Part shown: positions 32,712-41,419 of the stretch, in pieces | Layout: the number at the start of each line of letters is the position of its first letter | Position numbering within the stretch: position 1 is the first letter of the stretch | Assembly (NCBI GenBank): GCA_018401755.1 | Contig: JAGYKJ010000007.1 | Coordinates: 124,001 to 188,000, forward strand | DNA: 64,000 bases | Direction: 5' to 3' | DNA from: Litorivicinus sp. | GTDB taxonomy: Bacteria > Pseudomonadota > Gammaproteobacteria > Pseudomonadales > Litorivicinaceae | Notes under the pieces: model-generated | Told to the model about the DNA's origin: nothing | The model's database searches: none | What the model saw: only the letters and a program-made list of their open reading frames with translations | Translations under genes and position numbers: made by a program

Positions 32712-34034
32712 TCACAGAGCACAGGTGCGAAATCCAGCGATGATGTCGTTACGCTCTGGTGGGAAAAAATTACGTGTATTGTTGTTTAAATAGCGACTCC
32801 GCGTAGCCCAGGAGCCCCCGCGAAGCACAACGCGGCCGTCGGCAAACCAAGGTTCAGAGTACTCCGCATAGAGGTCCGCGCTGAAGCCAGGATAGGGTTC
32901 AAATAGGCTTGATGTCCATTGCCAAACATTGCCGAGCATTTGACGGCAACCCAGGGCGCTGTCACCGTCTGGATAGGCCGCCACATCGACACAACCCAGT
33001 CGATACCCATCAGTATTTGCCAGTGATCCATCCTGAGGTTCGTTACCCCACGGGTAGAGCGTTTTGTAAGCGCTGAGTGCGTGCCCCACGGCTTGTCGGC
33101 TTGCAGCCACTTCCCATTCGATTTCGGTCGGTAAGCGACGGCCTGCCCATTTGCAGTATGCGAGAGCTTCGTGCTGGCTGACGTGGCTGACTGGTGCATG
33201 AGGGGGCAAAGATTGCCAGCGGTCGAAGATACGGACTTGCCAACCCACATCATGACGGCGCCAGTAACGCGGGGCGGTAAGTGCTTCGGCATCGCGCCAG
33301 GCCCAGCCGAGGCTTGACCAATAGGAGGGGTTTTCATAACCGCCGGCCTCAACAAAACGCGCAAATGCGGTATTGGTAACTGGGGTGATATCAATCGTAA
33401 ATGAATCAAAGGCCCGCGTGTCAGTGGGTTTTTCATTGTCAAAACGAAAGCCAACGGTCTCATCTGCTCCGAGTGTGTGTTCTCCGCCAGGAATAAACAC
33501 TTCGCCATCTAGAGCGCCCACATTTAGAGAGGCCAAACCACCGATTGGAGGTGCGATTATAGGCGTTGGATCGGCTAAGGTCTGGCGCGTATAGGCAAAG
33601 GCTTCGCCGTGCATGTCCTCATGAAAGGTGGCCAGTTGCCAGACATAACTTGTGGAAGAATCGGTCAAGCCCTCTGGTAATTGACTCACCATAGCGTCAC
33701 GAACAGTGCGCAAGTAGTTGAACGTATCATCCATACTTGGTAGATCGAGCGTCCAACGTTTATCGTGTGCAACATCCATTGAATCGTAGAGCGCTTGGGC
33801 GTTTGCGATTTGATAGTTTGGCAAACCGTAGAGCTTATGAAGGACAAAATGATCATGGAAAAAACCGACATGACCAATCTCCCATTGAGGGGGATTGACG
33901 GTGCTAAGCTTCGGTCCCATGTGCCTTGTAATCGGCAAATCTTGCGTGAGCTCAAGTGTACGCTGCCGGGCATCATCAAGCATCGCAATCAGGGTATCGG
34001 AGGTTAAGCAATGAGTGGGTGGTGTAATAATCAT
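32712..34034 (-). CDS. senA: Selenoneine synthase SenA (EgtB-like nonheme iron enzyme)
   Basis: 440 residues. The N-terminal DinB-like domain supplies the iron ligands: His55 in WEIGHVGFFHDHF and the H-x3-H of FHEDMHGEAF (His138, His142). The C-terminal formylglycine-generating-enzyme-like domain reads GRRLPTEIEWEVA, YPWGNE, MLGNVWQWTSS and RGGSWATRSRYLNNNTRNFF (in part). EgtB joins hercynine to cysteine/gamma-Glu-Cys; SenA joins hercynine to a selenosugar. The SenA call rests on the adjacent senB and selD. ATG 34034 has GGAGAG five bases upstream; TTG 34049 is less likely. Confidence 0.85.
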   Translation of the reverse strand: MIITPPTHCLTSDTLIAMLDDARQRTLELTQDLPITRHMGPKLSTVNPPQWEIGHVGFFHDHFVLHKLYGLPNYQIANAQALYDSMDVAHDKRWTLDLPSMDDTFNYLRTVRDAMVSQLPEGLTDSSTSYVWQLATFHEDMHGEAFAYTRQTLADPTPIIAPPIGGLASLNVGALDGEVFIPGGEHTLGADETVGFRFDNEKPTDTRAFDSFTIDITPVTNTAFARFVEAGGYENPSYWSSLGWAWRDAEALTAPRYWRRHDVGWQVRIFDRWQSLPPHAPVSHVSQHEALAYCKWAGRRLPTEIEWEVAASRQAVGHALSAYKTLYPWGNEPQDGSLANTDGYRLGCVDVAAYPDGDSALGCRQMLGNVWQWTSSLFEPYPGFSADLYAEYSEPWFADGRVVLRGGSWATRSRYLNNNTRNFFPPERNDIIAGFRTCAL

Positions 34035-34060
34035 TGTGCTCTCCAGCAAGGTAATTGGTC

Positions 34061-35026
34061 ATGAAAGTGGCTTTGGTCACACCAGCACCACCGCGATCAC
34101 GTGCCGGTAACCGCGCGACAGCCGCACGTTGGTCCAGGCTTTTGCGAGCGGCTGGGTATCAGGTCGACATTCTCGAGCAGTGGGGTGCTGATGATCGATC
34201 GTATGATTTGATGATTGCCCTGCATGCTTGGCGCAGCGCAAGTAGCATCGCGGCATTTTCGCGGCGTTTTCCAGGTCGGCCTTTGATTGTAGTTCTCACC
34301 GGCACAGATATTTATCATTTTCAGCACACTCATCCTGAAGAGACACAAGCGAGCTTGCATCGCGCCAGCGCTTTGATAGGGTTGCATGATCATGTCGCTC
34401 AAGATATTCCTTCGACTTATCACGCGAGATTGCACATTGTTCATCAATCGGCACAGCCTTTGCCGGCCAGCTACCCTGGGCCATCGGTGCGGCGTTTCAC
34501 GTTGTGTGTGGTGGGTCATTTGCGTGAAGAAAAAGATAGTTTGCGTGCCGCTGATGCCGCACGTCTGTTGCCGGCGGAGTCGCGCATCCAAATCATTCAC
34601 GCTGGACGCTCGCACACTCCAGACTGGGCGCTTGCGGCACAAGCACAGATGAGGGATAACGAGCGGTATAGCTGGTTGGGTGAGGTCTCGCAAACGGTCA
34701 TTCGTCGTTTGTACGCGCGAAGTCAGGCCATGGTGATCAGTTCTCTCATGGAGGGTGGCGCTAATGTGGTCTCGGAGGCTTGTGTGGCAGGTCTGCCGGT
34801 CATCGCTAGCGATATTCCGGGTAACACTGGATTGCTTGGGCAAGATTATCCTGGTCTTTTCCCCGCGGGCGATTCGGCTGCTTTGGCGAAGTTGATGGCA
34901 AGATTTGAGTCTGATTTGGCGCTTCGAGCCGCATTGACTGATCGGTGTTGTGCACAGGCACGACGCCATACGCCAGAGGCTGAACGAGCAGGTTTGTTGG
35001 CAGTAATCCATGGGGCTAGTCTCTGA
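34061..35026 (+). CDS. senB: Selenosugar synthase SenB (glycosyltransferase-like)
   Basis: 321 residues, a GT-B-like protein. N-terminal KVALVTPAPPRSRAGNRATAARWSRLLR (in part: TPAPPRSRAGNRATAARW) is typical of the SenB/TIGR04348 family. Next come LIALHAWRS-like MIALHAWRSASS, VVLTGTDIYHF and, in the nucleotide-binding half, VVGHLREEKDSLRAADAARLLP (in part), SSLMEGGANVVSEACVAGLPV and SDIPGNTGLLG. SenB makes 1-seleno-N-acetylglucosamine from UDP-GlcNAc and selenophosphate. It is divergent from senA with only 26 bp between start codons and overlaps the 3' end of selD by 11 bp. Confidence 0.86.
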   Translation: MKVALVTPAPPRSRAGNRATAARWSRLLRAAGYQVDILEQWGADDRSYDLMIALHAWRSASSIAAFSRRFPGRPLIVVLTGTDIYHFQHTHPEETQASLHRASALIGLHDHVAQDIPSTYHARLHIVHQSAQPLPASYPGPSVRRFTLCVVGHLREEKDSLRAADAARLLPAESRIQIIHAGRSHTPDWALAAQAQMRDNERYSWLGEVSQTVIRRLYARSQAMVISSLMEGGANVVSEACVAGLPVIASDIPGNTGLLGQDYPGLFPAGDSAALAKLMARFESDLALRAALTDRCCAQARRHTPEAERAGLLAVIHGASL

Positions 35027-37295
35027 GTAAAATCGGTTCGAGAGCATCGCCCTGCGGATGAATGGTGCCAATGATGCAGGTGCGGGGGTAACCGAGCGCA
35101 ATGAGCTCTCGCACACAAGCATCCGCCTGGTTTGCAGGGATGCTGGCCAATAAGCCGCCCGCAGTTTGTGGGTCAAATATCAGGGGATAGCGGGGATGAT
35201 TGACCGTGACCTTTGCATCGCGAATCGCCCGACGTAAACGCACATTGGCGGGTTGTAATGAACTCAGGATACCTGCTGCCACGGTTTCTTCGGCCCCGTC
35301 TAAAATCGGTAGTGCGGACAGATAGAGGGTGGCGTCTACTCCTGAGGGCCGTGTCATTTCAACCAAGTGCCCCAGTAACCCAAACCCGGTCAAATCCGTG
35401 CACGCAGTGGCCCCGAACCGACGCAGGCACTCCGCTCCCAAACGATTCGAGTGACGCATTGATTGCAATGCGTCATCAATCCAGCGTCCCTTGGCTTCAA
35501 GACGTGCATGCGCGGCAAACAGCGTACCGGTGCCGATGGGCTTTGTCAGAATTAAGACATCGCCCGGGCACATGCCCCCTTTGCGCATGACGTGGTCCGG
35601 TCGGTCATCGATTAGACCGTTGATGGCAAAGCCCAAGGCAAGTTCTTGGCCTTCGCCAGTGTGTCCCCCAACGAGCGCACAGTTGGCTTCGTTGAGTATC
35701 TCTATGGCACCCGACATCATCTGATACAGAGTATCTTCGACCTTGGATTCAAGCCCCTGTGGCACGGTTGCAATGGCGGTCGCGGATTGCGCTTCGGCGC
35801 CCATGGCAAAGATATCGCCAAGGGCGTGGTTAGCTGCGATTTGCCCGAAGATGAAGGGGTCGTCGATAAACGAGCGAAAGAAGTCAACCGAGTGCACCAT
35901 GGCCTTACCAGGGGGCACCCGAACGACAGCGGCATCATCAGGCGCGTGCAGTCCGATCACCACATCATCGCGCTCGACGGGACGTAGCGCACCCAGCGCT
36001 CGTGATAGCGTTGTGGCACCAACTTTTGCGCCGCAGCCACCACAGCGCATGGCAATTGCTGAAATGGCCTGTTGGGCTTCTTCGCCGGCCAATGCGACTG
36101 TCGAGCGGGGCGCTGAGTTTGGTTTCTCTTGCATCGCTGGTAAGTCATTAAACTTGGACATGAAGCGTCGGTCGATGTGGTCTTTCCAGCGCCACAGCCA
36201 AGCGCCAGCCGCCGAGAAATCACCGCGGGACGCGACCGCATATTGATTACCCGTACTGATCAGCGCTAGCCAGCGACGCTGCGGGTAATAGTTGCGTAGC
36301 GGTTTGTCCTCTAGCGATAAGCGCAGATTACGCGCCAGTGGCGGGCCCTGACGCACGGCAAAGACGCCCGCTTTTTCGCGGGGATGGTTGATCATGGTCG
36401 CAATGTCACCTGCCGCAAAAATATGAGGATCAGTGACTGTTTGCAGGGTGTCGGTGACTTGAATAAACCCATCGGCATCAAGTGCCAGACCTGTGTCTTG
36501 CAGCCAACTTGCGCCACCAGCACGGGTGACCCAAATCACTTCGTCGGCTAAATGATGTTCGCCGTTGCTGGTTGTTAACCCTTGCTCGTCAACGGCTGTC
36601 ACGGCGGCATTGATATGCAGGCTCACGCCACGGGCTTGCAACGTGCGCGTAAAGCGCTGCTGTACCCGGTGACTGTGGGTGGGCAAGATGGTTGTACCGC
36701 GGGTAAATAAGCTAAATTTGAGTGCGTTTGGGTCTTGGCCAAGACGTTTTAATTGGTGACACAGACGGTATTGCATGGCGAGCAGCAGTTCCACTCCGCC
36801 CGCGCCGCCGCCCACCAGGGCAATGTGCATCGGTCCTGGTCGCGTTTGTACTCGCGCCAGCAGCGCCAGCCAGCGTGCGTTGAATTGATTGATGGGTTTA
36901 ACAGCGACGGCGCGGGTGCTCTGACTGCCAGCGTCGGTGAGCTTGGGCGTCGAACCAATATTGATCGAAAGCCGGTCATAGCGCACGGCGGGTCGATCAT
37001 GACAGAGGACTTGGTGGGTGCGCCGATCAAGACCCACGACTTCACTGCGAAAAAACCGTGCGCCGGCAAACTCCGCCAATCGGCGCAAATCAATGTGAAC
37101 GTCGTCGTAGGTATAATGACCCGCAACATAGCCAGGTAACATGCCGGAGTAGGGCGTGTGCGTATCGCGGCAAACCACGGTCAGGCGAACGCCTGGCATG
37201 GGCTTCATTGCAAAATTTCGAAGCACGCCCACATGGGTGTGGCCGCCACCGACCAGGACAATGTCGCGTAAGACTGGCTGCGTGATCTGTTTCAT
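35016..37295 (-). CDS. selD: Fused FAD-dependent oxidoreductase-selenide, water dikinase (SelD/SenC)
   Basis: 759 residues. Residues 1-380 form an NDH-2-like flavoprotein: VLVGGGHTHVGVL (FAD site, 13-25), ALVGGGAGGVEL (second nucleotide site, 159-170) and IFAAGDIAT (292-300). From about 410 comes SelD, with the active-site CGAK (Cys421, Lys424), APDDAAVV, GHTGEGQEL and TDLTGFGLLGHLVEM. SelD makes selenophosphate from selenide and ATP; the oxidoreductase part may supply or protect the selenide. This fusion is known. With senA and senB adjacent it fills the SenC role. GAGGGA precedes the ATG. No selA/selB or SelU is in the window. Confidence 0.92.
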   Translation of the reverse strand: MKQITQPVLRDIVLVGGGHTHVGVLRNFAMKPMPGVRLTVVCRDTHTPYSGMLPGYVAGHYTYDDVHIDLRRLAEFAGARFFRSEVVGLDRRTHQVLCHDRPAVRYDRLSINIGSTPKLTDAGSQSTRAVAVKPINQFNARWLALLARVQTRPGPMHIALVGGGAGGVELLLAMQYRLCHQLKRLGQDPNALKFSLFTRGTTILPTHSHRVQQRFTRTLQARGVSLHINAAVTAVDEQGLTTSNGEHHLADEVIWVTRAGGASWLQDTGLALDADGFIQVTDTLQTVTDPHIFAAGDIATMINHPREKAGVFAVRQGPPLARNLRLSLEDKPLRNYYPQRRWLALISTGNQYAVASRGDFSAAGAWLWRWKDHIDRRFMSKFNDLPAMQEKPNSAPRSTVALAGEEAQQAISAIAMRCGGCGAKVGATTLSRALGALRPVERDDVVIGLHAPDDAAVVRVPPGKAMVHSVDFFRSFIDDPFIFGQIAANHALGDIFAMGAEAQSATAIATVPQGLESKVEDTLYQMMSGAIEILNEANCALVGGHTGEGQELALGFAINGLIDDRPDHVMRKGGMCPGDVLILTKPIGTGTLFAAHARLEAKGRWIDDALQSMRHSNRLGAECLRRFGATACTDLTGFGLLGHLVEMTRPSGVDATLYLSALPILDGAEETVAAGILSSLQPANVRLRRAIRDAKVTVNHPRYPLIFDPQTAGGLLASIPANQADACVRELIALGYPRTCIIGTIHPQGDALEPILLRD

Positions 37296-37799
37296 GACAT
37301 TCCCTCACACAACTCAACGACAAATGCACAACAGCGATGCAATGCGGAAGGGGCTTCTGTGTTTCGTCTGACCAGGAGTGGCTGTCGGCGGATAGAGAGA
37401 AGGGATCTGCCTGAGTTGAACAGGAGTTCGAGGCAAGTCAGTAAACGGCATGAATCGATCATATTTTGCCGCTTCCGTCAGCATCTGTTAGTGAGAGTAA
37501 AGCGCACCGAGTGTCAGCTAAGCAAGTGCACGAGGTCTGCTTTTTCAGTATTAACACCCGAAGGGCAGGCGTCTGATTTCGTCTAGAGTCACGCATTATG
37601 ACTCGCCTAAGCGCTCTGCGCCGCAAAGATGCGTGACTTTTTTCACATATTGGATTCCATAGTGTGGCCACATGGAGGGATGTATTGATGAGACGGTCGT
37701 TGAATTAGTCGTGTGGGCTTGCTAGATCGTGTGCTTCAGCTCTTTATCCATCTCGCGAAGCGGACATGCACTTGGTTCCGCTTCCCGAAAATCTAAGTA
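37296..37799. other. About 500 bp without a supported gene
   Basis: Between selD and a small Pro-rich gene. Open frames on both strands are short, without ribosome-binding sites or recognisable products. It should contain the selD promoter (minus strand), but I could not assign boxes. A GGAGG at 37674-37678 precedes a tiny ATG frame of six codons (37688), probably meaningless. Confidence 0.5.
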
Positions 37800-37976
37800 T
37801 TACGCTTTGGCTGGCTCTGTGCCAGGGGCCTTCGGAAGCGCGGTGGAATCATCACTCGTCTCAGGCTCTGCTGACTTATCCGTTTCCACGGGTGCTGGCG
37901 CTGGAGGCGTCACATCTTTTTCTGGATGAGCCGCATTTTTTGGTTCTGTTTTAGTCGACATTGTGTTGAAAGACAT
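37800..37976 (-). CDS. Small Pro/Ala/Glu-rich protein, unknown
   Basis: 58 residues, highly polar and low complexity: alternating acidic, proline and alanine residues (VTPPAPAPVETDKSAEPE in the middle), ending in GTEPAKA. No hydrophobic segment or signal. The case for a real gene is the ribosome-binding site AAGGAGA five bases before the ATG at 37976; the longer frame upstream has none. Probably intrinsically disordered. No family recognised. Confidence 0.5.
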   Translation of the reverse strand: MSFNTMSTKTEPKNAAHPEKDVTPPAPAPVETDKSAEPETSDDSTALPKAPGTEPAKA

Positions 37977-38101
37977 CACTGTCTCCTTTTGATTCCTAAA
38001 ATGATATTTAGGAAATCGATTAATGTGGACAATCGATTGGATTACAAGGGGCTCTTGCCAAGTGACTCTGAGAAGTGTCGGGTGCCGCGTGCGTTCAGAT
38101 C

Positions 38102-38120
38102 CATGTCTCGCCGAGACATG
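38102..38120. promoter_or_regulatory. 19-bp perfect palindrome, possible operator
   Basis: CATGTCTCG-C-CGAGACATG is perfectly symmetric around one base. It lies about 90 bp beyond the 3' end of the metallophosphoesterase gene and about 125 bp upstream of the small Pro-rich gene. The form suits a dimeric regulator; a short hairpin with no loop would be unlikely. Confidence 0.4.
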
Positions 38121-38211
38121 AAAGACTGTGCGACGCTTCACCCAACCGATCTAAAAAGAATCATCGCTCTTAAAGACTGGGTGCCGGTGACGACAACACC
38201 TCCGAAAGGAA

Positions 38212-39030
38212 TCAAAGAGGATCGTCATTGATCGTAATCAACTCCCAGCCTGGCTTGGTGGACGGTCCAAAACGAAATGGAAGGATAGATGTGCCCAATC
38301 CCCCTGACGTGATACCTGAAAATCCATCTGTATAGATCCCGCAGTGCATCGACGATGGCGCTTGGGTGGGAACAATGGGTGCCCCAATCCAAGGAAGAGT
38401 TATCTGCCCACAGTGGGTGTGCGCTGCAAAACCGGGTGTCTCGAGTTGACCCGTGGCTGCGACCAATCCAAAGGGATCATGGGTTAGGGTCAATATACGT
38501 CCTTCACACTCGATTGGGATCGGTGTATGACGCCAGGCATTCGACGAGTAGTCCCCAAGACCGCGAATACAGATGGCTTGATTTGCGATGCGAACAAACG
38601 TGACTCGGTTCTCGATGAGAGTGATGTTCGCGCCTGCAAAGGCATCGAGCCATGCCTCTCGATCATCCCAGTTGTCATGATTACCAAGCACAGCAAAGGC
38701 AGGTATTGGATAGGCCAGGGCTTCGAGTGCGGCGACAATTTGGGCGCGTGACGTGGTCTCATATAAGCGCTTGTCGCCCAGGTAGTCGCCAGCAAGCAAA
38801 ATCAGATCTGGACGGGTATTGATCAGTTGCCGCTTGAGTTGCCCCAGAGTTTCCAAATCTTGTGATGAGTCAAAATGAAAGTCGCTAAGGAGTGCGATTT
38901 TTAGGGAGGGCAAATGAGTGGTCGACATCGACCAGTGGCGCACCTCTGGAGTCGTATCGTGCAGATTTTTACTGATCCAGATCGTCACTGCAGCAAGGGT
39001 GATGACCGCAAAAATGACAAGTCGCCTCAT
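38212..39030 (-). CDS. Membrane-anchored metallophosphoesterase (YkuE-like)
   Basis: 272 residues. An N-terminal hydrophobic anchor (LVIFAVITLAAVTIWI) precedes a calcineurin-type dimetal core: LLSDFHFD (D-x-H), LAGDYLGDK, VLGNHDNWDD, THDPF and the C-terminal HTHCGQI. These are all the usual metal-ligand motifs. The core faces the periplasm or lies at the membrane. The layout resembles YkuE-type phosphoesterases acting on phospholipid or nucleotide-like substrates. It is head-to-head with the phoX region; the intervening Pho-type repeat points towards phoX, not this gene. Confidence 0.85.
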   Translation of the reverse strand: MRRLVIFAVITLAAVTIWISKNLHDTTPEVRHWSMSTTHLPSLKIALLSDFHFDSSQDLETLGQLKRQLINTRPDLILLAGDYLGDKRLYETTSRAQIVAALEALAYPIPAFAVLGNHDNWDDREAWLDAFAGANITLIENRVTFVRIANQAICIRGLGDYSSNAWRHTPIPIECEGRILTLTHDPFGLVAATGQLETPGFAAHTHCGQITLPWIGAPIVPTQAPSSMHCGIYTDGFSGITSGGLGTSILPFRFGPSTKPGWELITINDDPL

Positions 39031-39086
39031 GCCGAGAGTCTAGAGACATTCCGTCTATCATTCATTGTGTTTCCCATTGTGCTGAC

Positions 39087-39284
39087 TCACGACTGTTGAC
39101 TCGATCTGCCAGATTCTGCTCCATTTGGGGAAATATCGATGCCCACTAAGAGCGAGCCGCGCGGGTTGAGAGGTGATCGGTACATTATCCAAGGATAGGT
39201 CTTAAAGATGACGTTTCGGGTGGCGGCATGGATCTTTGTGGCATGCGCCATTCGGTAGACCAAATTGGTCTCACGATACCGCAT
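39087..39284 (-). CDS. Possible small protein, unknown
   Basis: About 65 residues from ATG 39284, ending in a Ser/Gln tail. It has a basic N-terminal half and an aromatic middle (FKTYPWIMYRSPLNPRG), and third codon positions are rich in G/C, as in neighbouring genes. Only a weak GAAGAAA precedes the start and I recognise no family. It may also be a chance frame in the phoX upstream region. Confidence 0.3.
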   Translation of the reverse strand: MRYRETNLVYRMAHATKIHAATRNVIFKTYPWIMYRSPLNPRGSLLVGIDISPNGAESGRSSQQS

Positions 39285-39297
39285 CATTTTCTTCGAA

Positions 39298-39326
39298 CTG
39301 TCACTGGGCTGACTCAAATAAGTCAT
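39298..39326 (+). promoter_or_regulatory. Pho-box-like repeat before phoX
   Basis: CTGTCAC (39298-39304), TGGG, CTGACTC (39309-39315), AAAT, AAGTCAT (39320-39326): three units with exact 11-bp phasing, each with one to three mismatches to CTGTCAT. It lies 57 bp before the phoX ATG in the right orientation. The AT-rich TAATAGGTATCAAT after it may contain the -10. Confidence 0.65.
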
Positions 39327-39382
39327 GGTTAATAGGTATCAATAGGTCGACTCCTATTCAACCACTTTGCGAGGATCGCATC

Positions 39383-41245
39383 ATGACTGATCAAATATTG
39401 TCATTCGACGAATTTGACGATCTGCACGCCCCAGAGCGTCAGCAGGAATCTGAATTTCAAGCCATTGTGTCCCGTCGTTCATTTTTGAAAGGTACATCCG
39501 CGTTAGGCTTGACTGCCTTTGTCGCTGCGGCTGGATTGCCTTCCAAGAAGGCCATGGCGAAAACCGTCTCTGGACTGTCTTTTCAACCAGTTGCTGCGAA
39601 TAGCACTGACGACATTACTGTTCCTCCTGGATTCACATCGCAGGTTGTGGTGCGCTGGGGCGATCCTCTGGTATCAGGTATTGCTGAGTTTGATCATGCG
39701 ACGCGCGGATCTGCAGCAACGCAGTTGTTGTCTTGGGGTGACAATAACGATGGCATGGACATGTTTGTTGTTGATGATGGCCGTACGGTCTTAGTGTGCA
39801 ACCATGAATATACGAACATAGGCGTGACATTCGGGAATAACCCTGAGGGTAAGCCTGTCTCTGATGATGATGTCAATAAGGGTAAAGCCGCACACGGGCT
39901 AGCAGTTGTTGAGTTGATCGAGCGTAATGGCCAGTGGGAAACTGTCAAAGACAGCCCATACAACCGTCGTATTACGCCGGACTCAGAATTTGACGTTGTT
40001 GGACCCGCTCGTGGTAGTGATTTGATCAAAACAGCTGCAGATCCAGAAGGCGTGAAGATTCTGGGGACGTTCAATAACTGCGGAAACGGCAGCACGCCAT
40101 GGGGAACCTACCTCGCGTGCGAAGAGAATTTCAATAGCTACTTCCGATCGTCCGAAGGTGAAGCGTTCCAGCAAACGGCTGAATTGAAGCGGTATGGCGT
40201 AGCTCCGAAAGGAAAAGAGCGTGGCTATAACTGGGCGCAGACTGACGAGCGCTTTGACGTATCCAAGCACCCGAATGAGCCGAATCGTCATGGCTGGGTG
40301 GTCGAAGTTGACCCAACGGGTCGTCGGATGCCTAAGAAGTTAACAGCACTGGGTCGCTTCAAGCATGAAAACGCAGAAGTTACCATTGCGAAGGACGGAC
40401 GCGCGGTGGTCTATTCTGGCGACGACGAGCGTGGCGAGTTTTTGTACAAGTTTGTCAGCGTCAACCGCTATGTCCCTGGTGGAGATAACTGGAATCTGCT
40501 TGATGAAGGTGAGCTGTTCGTCGCGAAGTTCGATGAAACAGGTCGTGGTGAGTGGGTTTCTTTGAATGGTGCCGGCATGTCAGCTGACGAAACGATGGTC
40601 TTTGCACGGATTGCAGCGTCGAAAGTTGGTGCAACGTCGATGGATCGTCCTGAGTGGGTTGCTGCGCATCCGAAGAAAGCTGAAGCCTATGTTGCGCTGA
40701 CCAACAACAGCCGTCGTGGCACAGAAGGTCAGGCAGTGAACGCGGCTAATCCACGTGAAAAGAATGTTTACGGCCATATCCTTCGCTGGATCCCAGAGGG
40801 TGGCGATCATGCTGCGACCACATTTAAGTGGGATTTCTACGTGATGGCTGGTAACCCGACGATTCACTCTGATGTGTATGCAGGATCTAGCAACATTACG
40901 CCGGATAACATGTTCAACAGCCCGGATGGAATTAAGTTTGATTCTGAAGGCAATCTCTGGATTCAGACAGATGGAAACTACTCCAATGCGAAGGATTTCG
41001 TTGGCATGGGGAATAACCAGATGTTGTTGGGAGACACTGAGACTGGGGAAATCCATCGCTTCATGGTGGGCCCTAATGAGTGTGAGATCACGGGTCTGAC
41101 CTGGAGTCCAGATAAGCGGACCATGTTCGTTGGGATTCAGCATCCTGGTGAAAAGAAAAATAGCCACTGGCCTGATGGTGGCAATTTGACGCCACGCTCA
41201 GCAGTCGTCGCTGTACGTCGCACGGATGGTGGCCTGATCGGCTAA
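39383..41245 (+). CDS. phoX: PhoX-family alkaline phosphatase, Tat-exported
   Basis: 620 residues. A twin-arginine signal SRRSFLKG (30-37) with a following hydrophobic stretch ends at KKAMA. The PhoX (DUF839) core shows VPPGFTSQVVVRWGDP, WGDNNDGMDMF, LVCNHEYTN, NNCGNGSTPWGTYLACEENF (in part: GNGSTPWGTYLACEEN) and the C-terminal IWIQTDG-like LWIQTDGNYS and PGEKKNSHWPDGG. PhoX is a Ca/Fe-dependent monoesterase common in marine bacteria that releases phosphate from organic esters in the periplasm. The upstream Pho-type repeat fits induction by phosphate starvation. GAGG-ATCGCATC precedes the ATG at 39383. Confidence 0.94.
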   Translation: MTDQILSFDEFDDLHAPERQQESEFQAIVSRRSFLKGTSALGLTAFVAAAGLPSKKAMAKTVSGLSFQPVAANSTDDITVPPGFTSQVVVRWGDPLVSGIAEFDHATRGSAATQLLSWGDNNDGMDMFVVDDGRTVLVCNHEYTNIGVTFGNNPEGKPVSDDDVNKGKAAHGLAVVELIERNGQWETVKDSPYNRRITPDSEFDVVGPARGSDLIKTAADPEGVKILGTFNNCGNGSTPWGTYLACEENFNSYFRSSEGEAFQQTAELKRYGVAPKGKERGYNWAQTDERFDVSKHPNEPNRHGWVVEVDPTGRRMPKKLTALGRFKHENAEVTIAKDGRAVVYSGDDERGEFLYKFVSVNRYVPGGDNWNLLDEGELFVAKFDETGRGEWVSLNGAGMSADETMVFARIAASKVGATSMDRPEWVAAHPKKAEAYVALTNNSRRGTEGQAVNAANPREKNVYGHILRWIPEGGDHAATTFKWDFYVMAGNPTIHSDVYAGSSNITPDNMFNSPDGIKFDSEGNLWIQTDGNYSNAKDFVGMGNNQMLLGDTETGEIHRFMVGPNECEITGLTWSPDKRTMFVGIQHPGEKKNSHWPDGGNLTPRSAVVAVRRTDGGLIG

Positions 41246-41255
41246 CTGCTCCTTG

Positions 41256-41282
41256 ATACCGGGATCGTTAAGGTCCCGGTAT
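41256..41282 (+). terminator. Hairpin after phoX
   Basis: ATACCGGGA (41256-41264) and TCCCGGTAT (41274-41282) form a perfect 9-bp stem with a 9-base loop, 11 bases after the phoX stop. A modest T-rich tail follows (TCGCCTTATTTCC). It is the probable phoX terminator. Confidence 0.6.
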
Positions 41283-41419
41283 TCGCCTTATTTCCTGTGC
41301 ACTATCCATTTCATCCTGAGCCAAGTTGTGGCATACATAGCGGCTGTTTGTCGACTGCCCGCAGCTGGGTGGTTGTGCCATGAATACGCACGTGCGCGTG
41401 CGGACAACGGAAGGCCTGT

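Noticed and set aside
34097-35176. 359-residue minus-strand open frame opposite senB
   Set aside because: Rich in Arg, Cys and His with no fold-like pattern; the senB frame on the plus strand has clear glycosyltransferase motifs.
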